From positions 18,881,934 to 18,945,933 of the forward strand of contig NC_045138.2 of NCBI RefSeq assembly GCF_008831285.2: 64,000 bases of DNA, given 5' to 3'. This DNA comes from Nymphaea colorata (Eukaryota; Streptophyta; Magnoliopsida; Nymphaeales; Nymphaeaceae). The notes below the pieces were generated by a model that did no database searches, had not been told where the DNA came from, and saw only the letters and a program-made list of their open reading frames with translations. Position numbers and translations under genes: made by a program. Positions 58,881 through 64,000 of the stretch are shown here, in pieces. Position 1 is the stretch's first letter; each line of letters begins with the position of its first letter.

Positions 58881-58888
58881 CTATAAAA
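58881..58888 (+). promoter_or_regulatory. TATA box of GNAT gene 1
   Basis: CTCTATAAAATTACC lies about 45 bases before the ATG at 58926. This implies a very short leader and argues against any start further upstream. Confidence 0.65.
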
Positions 58889-58925
58889 TTACCGTTCCTC
58901 TTTGCGTGTCTTACACACTACGCAA

Positions 58926-59444
58926 ATGGGGGAGTCGAAGAGGGAAGCGGGAATGATCAGCCTGAGGCCGTTTGAGGAGAGCGACCTGGACGACCTGATG
59001 GTATGGAGCAGCGACGATCGAGTGACCCGGTGGTGCGGTTGGGACTCCTTCACTTCCAAGGAGGAAGGCCGGAGATGCCTCGATCACATGATCGCCCACC
59101 CTTGGAACAGGGCCGTCTGCCTCGACGGCCGCCCCATCGGCTTCGTCACCGCCAGGCTCGAGCACCGCGGCAGGGCGGAGCTTGGCTATGTCTTAGCCTA
59201 TGATCACTGGGGCAAAGGGTTCGCCACACAAGCAGTGAAGATGGCCGTCCCCTTGATTTTCCACGAGTTTCCGGACAGGGAAAGGATCGATGCTCTGGTC
59301 GACGTCGAGAATATTGGGTCGCTCAAGGTCCTGGAGAAGGCGGGGTTCGTTAAAGAGGGTCTGCTCCGGAAGTATGTCTGCCATAAGGGGAAGATGACGG
59401 ATATGTTCATTTTCAGTATCCTCGCCTCCGAGTATAATCTTTAA
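58926..59444 (+). CDS. GNAT-family N-acetyltransferase (RimJ/RimL-like), copy 1, intact
   Basis: 172-aa single-exon protein. ATG 58926 was chosen because the TATA box lies just upstream and the frame above it lacks an ATG. The acetyl-CoA site is visible: LGYVLAYDHWGKGFATQA (residues about 86-103), with the WGKGFA loop as motif A. NIGSLKVLEKAGF (129-141) forms the end-of-fold motif B, followed by GLLRKY. This layout fits the RimJ/RimL type, in which bacterial members acetylate ribosomal protein N-termini; small plant relatives have largely unknown substrates. The coding region is much richer in GC than its flanks. It has two downstream paralogues, one broken (60.3 kb) and one cut by the window edge (63.8 kb). 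Probably soluble; no signal peptide. Confidence 0.92.
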   Translation: MGESKREAGMISLRPFEESDLDDLMVWSSDDRVTRWCGWDSFTSKEEGRRCLDHMIAHPWNRAVCLDGRPIGFVTARLEHRGRAELGYVLAYDHWGKGFATQAVKMAVPLIFHEFPDRERIDALVDVENIGSLKVLEKAGFVKEGLLRKYVCHKGKMTDMFIFSILASEYNL

Positions 59445-60270
59445 TTTCTATGCGCCGGATTTCATCGGAAGAACTCCGAATGAGCTTCTCATGCCATTAG
59501 ACGAATTGCATATGATCACGGATCATGGTGCACTTTGGGGTGACTAGGCCTCTTCGTAATTCCAACTACGAATGAAATATGTAATTTTTAGTTGATATAT
59601 ACATGTCAAAATTGAGCCTGAAATATATCATTCTCAGTTGATACATATTTGTCAAAATTGGGCCTTCTTGGTTACAATAAACTTGGGCTGAGTCCTAGAC
59701 GTTCTTGCTCCAGTTCAATGTTGGCTTGTGCTTAAGAAAGCTTAAGCACGCGCACACACACACATAATACATGAAGTAGAAACCAAAAATCTGTTTTGGA
59801 AAAACCAAAGGGACATTCGATCGAGCCTACCTAGGTCCAGCTCTACTCGTTTAACTAGATCAATTCACTTATAAGCTCGACTTCAACTCATTTAATACAC
59901 AAATTGAGCTCCCAATGAGATTATATGAGCCGAATCTAGAGTTACTAAACCCATTTACAGCCCTAGGCCTACTCAGACAATTATGGGCATTTTCTACTAA
60001 ATATTATTCAAAAATCTAATTTAAAACATTCATAAAATATGAAAAATTAACACATGGCACTCTTGAATCCGGCATCAAATTATTCCGATACGATTCGAAT
60101 AAATCCAATTCCATTGATTTGCTCACATATATGGCTCTTTTGTATCGGTCTGTAGTGCATTATTCTTTTTATTTGATATATAATATAATTATATATCGAA
60201 AATAAAATGTACGCATAATCATACAAGATTTTAAGAGCAGCACCAAAATCCAAAACAAGCAGAGGCGTGG
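59445..60270. other. Intergenic, no gene seen
   Basis: AT-rich, with a CA-type run (about 59752-59764) and a near-duplicate phrase TTGATACATATTTGTCAAAATTG / TTGATATATACATGTCAAAATTG about 50 bp apart near 59595-59655. No gene. Confidence 0.4.
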
Positions 60271-60279
60271 ATATTGGAT

Positions 60280-60738
60280 CGGCACTATAAGAATACGATG
60301 TTCGAGCGTGCAGACCTATCGGATGTCATGGCATGGCTCACCGACGATCGCGTAGCTAAATGGTGCTGGTGGGATGCGCTTCGGGGCAGAAATGAAGTTC
60401 GATCGTTCATGGAGATCTCCCTTAGCTCCTGTTGGTCCAGGGCCATCTGCCTCGACGGCCAGCCCATCGGCCAAGTGACTTTCAAGGAAGGCGCAGGCAT
60501 CCAGAGGTTGGCTACGCATTAGCCTATGACTACTGGGGTAAAGGCATCGCCACACAAGCCCTGAGGATGGCCGTCTCTGCCATCTTCCGGGAGATAAAAG
60601 GATTGACGCCTTTACAACTAACACCAATTTTGAAACGCAGAAAAGGCTGGGTTCATGAAAGAAGGCCTGCTGAGGAAGTATCGGGTTAAGGAAGGAGAGA
60701 TTCTGGATAAGTTTATCTATAGTATTCTCGCTTCTTAA
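60280..60738 (+). pseudogene. GNAT acetyltransferase pseudogene, copy 2
   Basis: Similar to copies 1 and 3 from ERADLSDVMAWLTDDRVAKW through GQPIGQVTF, YALAYDYWGKGIATQALRMA and AGFMKEGLLRKYRVKEGE to ...FIYSILAS. The normal first 15 residues, including the start, are replaced by unrelated sequence. A frame change near 60495 leads to a stop at 60522. Another frame change lies in the region near 60600-60645, where the DVENIGSLKVLEK equivalent is degraded. The final exon-like piece ends at TAA near 60738. Nucleotide similarity is closest to copy 3 (for example GGACGTCATGGCATGG-type words and ACGATCGCGTAGCT). Confidence 0.88.
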
Positions 60739-60851
60739 ACCCCATATATATGCTAGCTTGGTGTGTATTCTCGCTTCTTAAACCCCATATATATGCTAGC
60801 TTGGTGTGTATTCTCGCTTCTTAAACCCCATATATATGCTAGCTTGGTGAG
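60723..60851 (+). repeat. 43-bp tandem repeat, three copies, spanning a former stop codon
   Basis: Units start TATTCTCGCTTCTTAAACCC at 60723, 60766 and 60809, spaced exactly 43 bases. The first unit includes the last codons (SILAS) and the stop codon of GNAT copy 2; the next two repeat that coding end and its 3' sequence. The copies are nearly identical, so the expansion is recent and followed or accompanied loss of the gene. Confidence 0.9.
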
Positions 60852-60859
60852 ATATAAAT

Positions 60860-61307
60860 GTATCAGACTGCTGTACAACTTGTGTGAGATCATCTAGCAA
60901 GCTCCGTTACTGTGTTATGTCTTTTTATTAAGCATTGTTGTCCAACCTGATGTAAGATAAATAGTGGTGCACGATTTTTCGTGCAAAATTATGGTTAATG
61001 GCTAAAATATCTTTGGTTTACACTGAAAAAAAAAAAACTTTTTGTAAAGACAAAATTGAAAATGGAAAAAAGTAAAAAAAGACTATGAAAGGCATTTATT
61101 TTTAATCAATTACCAAAATATTCTTCCTTCCTTTACTATGCACGGTGAGCCCACAACACATATGACATAACTTTCTCTCTTAAGATGCACCTCGTCAAGC
61201 TTCGTGACCTTTCTTTCTTTTACAAGAAATGCAAGTTTCAAGCTAGCTTATCATATATCATCAATTTAGCATTCAAAAGTAGCCTCTATCAAAACAACCT
61301 TGTCGCC

Positions 61308-61361
<54 letters not shown>

Positions 61362-63755
61362 TGGTGACCCTGACTGTATAGAGTCACCCAACCCACTTGA
61401 AAAGAAGAAGTGTAAAGTAATACTATACGATCAAAATGGTCATCACTTTTTCCTTTCAAGTATGCATCATGAAGGATTGAACATCTAGTTGATATCTTGA
61501 TTTGGATCTTCATTCAAAACCAAATAATATCTAAAAACATGTCAAATATCGACAAAAAATGTACACAACAAAATACAACTGGATCCAAATGAACACTGGG
61601 CCGATCCACGCACAACTCGCTTCCACCTCAGGTCACATCCTCATCCCGGTCCAAGCTCGTTGCCTTTCTCATGTTTTAAACAAATCCTGTAAAAACAAAT
61701 GAATACACTCTGAAGTGGCTATGGTATATTAGTTTTCATTTACTTGCAACCATTTGCATTCACGTTCCATATAAATCATAATCTCAGCCGGTACAATTAT
61801 TCAATATGGATTTTAGCCCCACCCGTACCATTATTTACATGGATCGGTTTGATCCCGTACCACGCAAAGTTAGTACGAGATGACAAGAGTTCAGTACTTA
61901 GATTTGTTTGTTTTGGTTATGGCTGGGGATGTCAAGAGACCAATTTAGATAGGATCCAAACCAGTAAAAAACTTGTACTGGTGCCACGAATTTGGTGTGG
62001 CACAATAGTGGTGCTAATGATCCAAACTGCATACATTTGTGTTCGCAAAAGAAAACCCCAGTTTTATGTGGGGCAACCTAAATTTTCAAAATATTACAAG
62101 TAGTATTCTTTTATTTTTCAAAGTTTTTTTTTTCTTATTATGGGGTGAGGGGTGGGGGTGCCGGAAGCACATTCCGGTGCATCGCTGGAGGTATGGGAGC
62201 ACAAGTACTTTTGCACCAAGCATTTCCATCAACCATTGAATTTTATTTCCCAAAAATGCAAGTCTAAATGATGTAATAATTTCTTCAATTAAAACTAGGA
62301 ATGTTACTTTCTCTCCTTCTTTCTCTTTCTCTTTTGTATTTAGGGATTTCTTGTCCTCAAATTTTGTTATATATTTTCATTTTATCGGCTCTTTCTCGCT
62401 CTACAAGTTGCGTAACTTAACCAAATAATGGCATAGAGTAAAAGACTTTAGAGTTGAAAGTACCGAGTTAAAATGCACCTTTAAATCTGTGAGGCAACGT
62501 GTTGGACAACACCAAGTGATGTGAAAGCTACAACAACGAGGACATTTGATTGGAGCCTGTACTCTTGTTTCACTCTAAAGGGTAACCGTTGGGTGGTTTT
62601 CATGTAACTAATGAAAAATAAACACCATGGGATGTGAACACATTTAAAATTAAATCTAATCCAAGTCGGACTCCAATTAAATATTTACGTAAATCCAAAT
62701 ATGATGAGATACAATTTCTTAAATTTAAATCCGATCTGATTTTTGTTCCATGTTCGACTTCTTTTAAATGGCTTAACTGGATATTGATTCAAATATACGA
62801 TTTATTGACATCTTTAACCAAAAAAAAAAACCCAACACATTTATGAAGGGACATTTTGAGAGAATTAAGGACAATGTGTTCTTGGTGCACAAAGAACATG
62901 CACTTATTATTTCAAGAAACTTGTTATTTCAAGAAACTTGGTGTAACCTTAGATATTGTCTCCAATTCTAACAGTTAAGTGCTCGAGGTGATCAGATTAT
63001 GGTTTTTAGAGCAAGAATATGAAACCTGTTTTTTAATATGCATTCCACGAACATTTATTGTACCAACAAAAAGTTTTACTGATCATCAAACACGTCCACT
63101 CTTTCATAAACATGCATTAAGTAACCTTGAAATACTGGTGGACTATTTTATTAAACATACAAGACAAAGAGAGGTTAAAAACTCAATTCATGTTTTGAAA
63201 ATTTTCGTTTACTTACTATTTAAACTTGTAGGGGAGCCTTTACTGTTGAGTTCTAAGGCCATCAATTTAGACTGCATAAAACACATATAGGATGAAATTA
63301 AACAGAGGGAGAGGGGAGGATTCAAGCCAACTAATTTGCCTCTCAGAGAGAGATTTATTGCCCATAAGAAACGAATTGATGACAAATTTTATACCAAGCA
63401 ACTAACAAAAAGGCCAAAAACTAAAGAAAAATAACTTGATCAAAAAAGCAGAAAGAGGAAGAAAGCACTTGAAGACACATAAAGGCAAAGGCGATACACA
63501 GAGAACGAAAAAGGACGACAAGTTGGAGAAGGTAGAAAAAGGAAGATGGGGAGAGAGAGGATAACTGGGTAAAATATAATGTCGGTGAAGAATTACCTTG
63601 AAACTGTCTAAATTTAAAGATGAAAATGAATAAAACTGGAAAAGTGCTTTTCTGAGAATTCCCCAAAGGTGAGGATCATTATGAAAAAATATCAACCATT
63701 AAATCGGGATGCTTGACGTTGATTGCCTGACTCGTTGAGCTCTCTCAGTCTCCCT
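60860..63755. other. Intergenic, with AT microsatellite
   Basis: A long (TA)n run lies at about 61311-61358. Dispersed AATCCAAAT/ATCCGATCTGATTT texture is seen at 62640-62760. A 20-base phrase containing TTATTTCAAGAAACTTG is duplicated in tandem at about 62905-62940. Frames at 61744-62103, 62979-63290 and 63402-63695 (minus) have no recognisable domain and are not called. No RNA gene seen. Confidence 0.45.
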
Positions 63756-63760
63756 CTCAA

Positions 63761-64000
63761 ATGGAGGAGAAGAAGAAGGAAGTCTGCATTACACTTCGGC
63801 CGTTCGAGCTTACAGACCTCTCGGACGTCATGGCATGGGTCGCCGACGATCGCGTAGCTCAATGGTGCCGGTTGGATGCTTTTCACAGCAGAGAGGACGC
63901 TCAGTCGTTCCTCGAGAGCTCCCTGATCGCTCACCCATGGGCTAGGCCCATCTGCCTCAGCGGCCGCCCCATCGGCCAAATGACTTTCAAGCAGGGATCT
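63761..64000 (+). CDS. GNAT-family N-acetyltransferase, copy 3, cut by window end
   Basis: Open from ATG 63761 to the last base, 80 codons: MEEKKKEVCITLRPFELTDL, then SDVMAWVADDRVAQW, SLIAHPWARPICLSGRPIG and MTFKQGS. This equals the N-terminal half of copy 1 (ISLRPFEESDLDDLMVW, HPWNRAVCLDGRPIG) and has no lesion in the visible part. The acetyl-CoA motif would lie beyond the window. The start context CAAATGGAGG matches that of copy 1 (CAAATGGGGG). High GC like copy 1. Confidence 0.88.
   Translation, partial: MEEKKKEVCITLRPFELTDLSDVMAWVADDRVAQWCRLDAFHSREDAQSFLESSLIAHPWARPICLSGRPIGQMTFKQGS

Noticed and set aside
62979-63290. A 103-codon plus-strand frame before GNAT copy 3
   Set aside because: Reads like protein in places but I recognise no domain. 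No homologous copy exists beside the other GNAT genes, so I do not call it.
1-64000. tRNA, rRNA or CRISPR features
   Set aside because: I found no cloverleaf-compatible GGTTCGAAT/C-type boxes with matching partners and no rRNA-like conserved stretch. Tandem repeats here have two to four adjoining units without spacers, unlike CRISPR arrays.

Overview
This 64-kb window is nuclear DNA of a flowering plant. The evidence is spliced genes with GT-AG introns, plant-only families (DUF247, GPI-anchored lipid-transfer proteins, a MUSTANG protein, a SKIP30-like F-box/kelch protein), AT-rich intergenic DNA with long AT, GT, CT and ATT microsatellites, and scattered DNA-transposon, LINE and Ty1/Copia debris. 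I could not resolve the lineage (monocot, eudicot or early-diverging) from the sequence.

Region 1 (about 0.3-25.2 kb) is a tandem array of four DUF247 genes on the + strand, each set in recurring flanking modules. Copy A (2749-4076) is a decayed pseudogene. Copy B (5725-6405) is a truncated pseudogene. Copy C (12189-13711) is complete except for one missing base. Copy D (22991-24433) is intact and encodes 480 aa. The array has grown by reuse of modules: an upstream block with a splice-like 5' exon, the gene, a 3' flank, and an unidentified minus-strand block. A 2.26-kb internally deleted hAT-like DNA transposon sits inside the 3' flank of copy C.

Region 2 (25.2-28.7 kb) holds a fold-back repeat and an old Ty1/Copia fragment. 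Region 3 (28.7-34.6 kb) has two minus-strand GPI-anchored lipid-transfer protein genes. I resolved their exons by splice sites and reading frame (203 and 181 aa). Region 4 (34.6-42.7 kb) has no gene. It is a nest of related AT-rich repeats, a 49-bp tandem array, an inverted repeat and a LINE reverse-transcriptase fragment.

Region 5 (43.4-56.2 kb) is a conserved housekeeping block. It contains CDC73 (Paf1 complex; minus strand, three exons, 401 aa) and, divergently, a SKIP30-like F-box/kelch gene with one frameshift in a run of G. A single-coding-exon MUSTANG-1-type domesticated Mutator transposase (614 aa) lies convergent to the latter and has a 1.5-kb 5'-UTR intron. Region 6 (56.8-64 kb) holds a short relative of the hAT-like element with clear ends, followed by three GNAT acetyltransferase copies: one intact, one broken, and one cut off by the window end.

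I found no rRNA, tRNA, CRISPR array or bacterial-style operon. The most notable material is the DUF247 array with its shared modules, the matched long and short members of one TIR-element family, and two otherwise complete genes that each differ from an open frame by one base.
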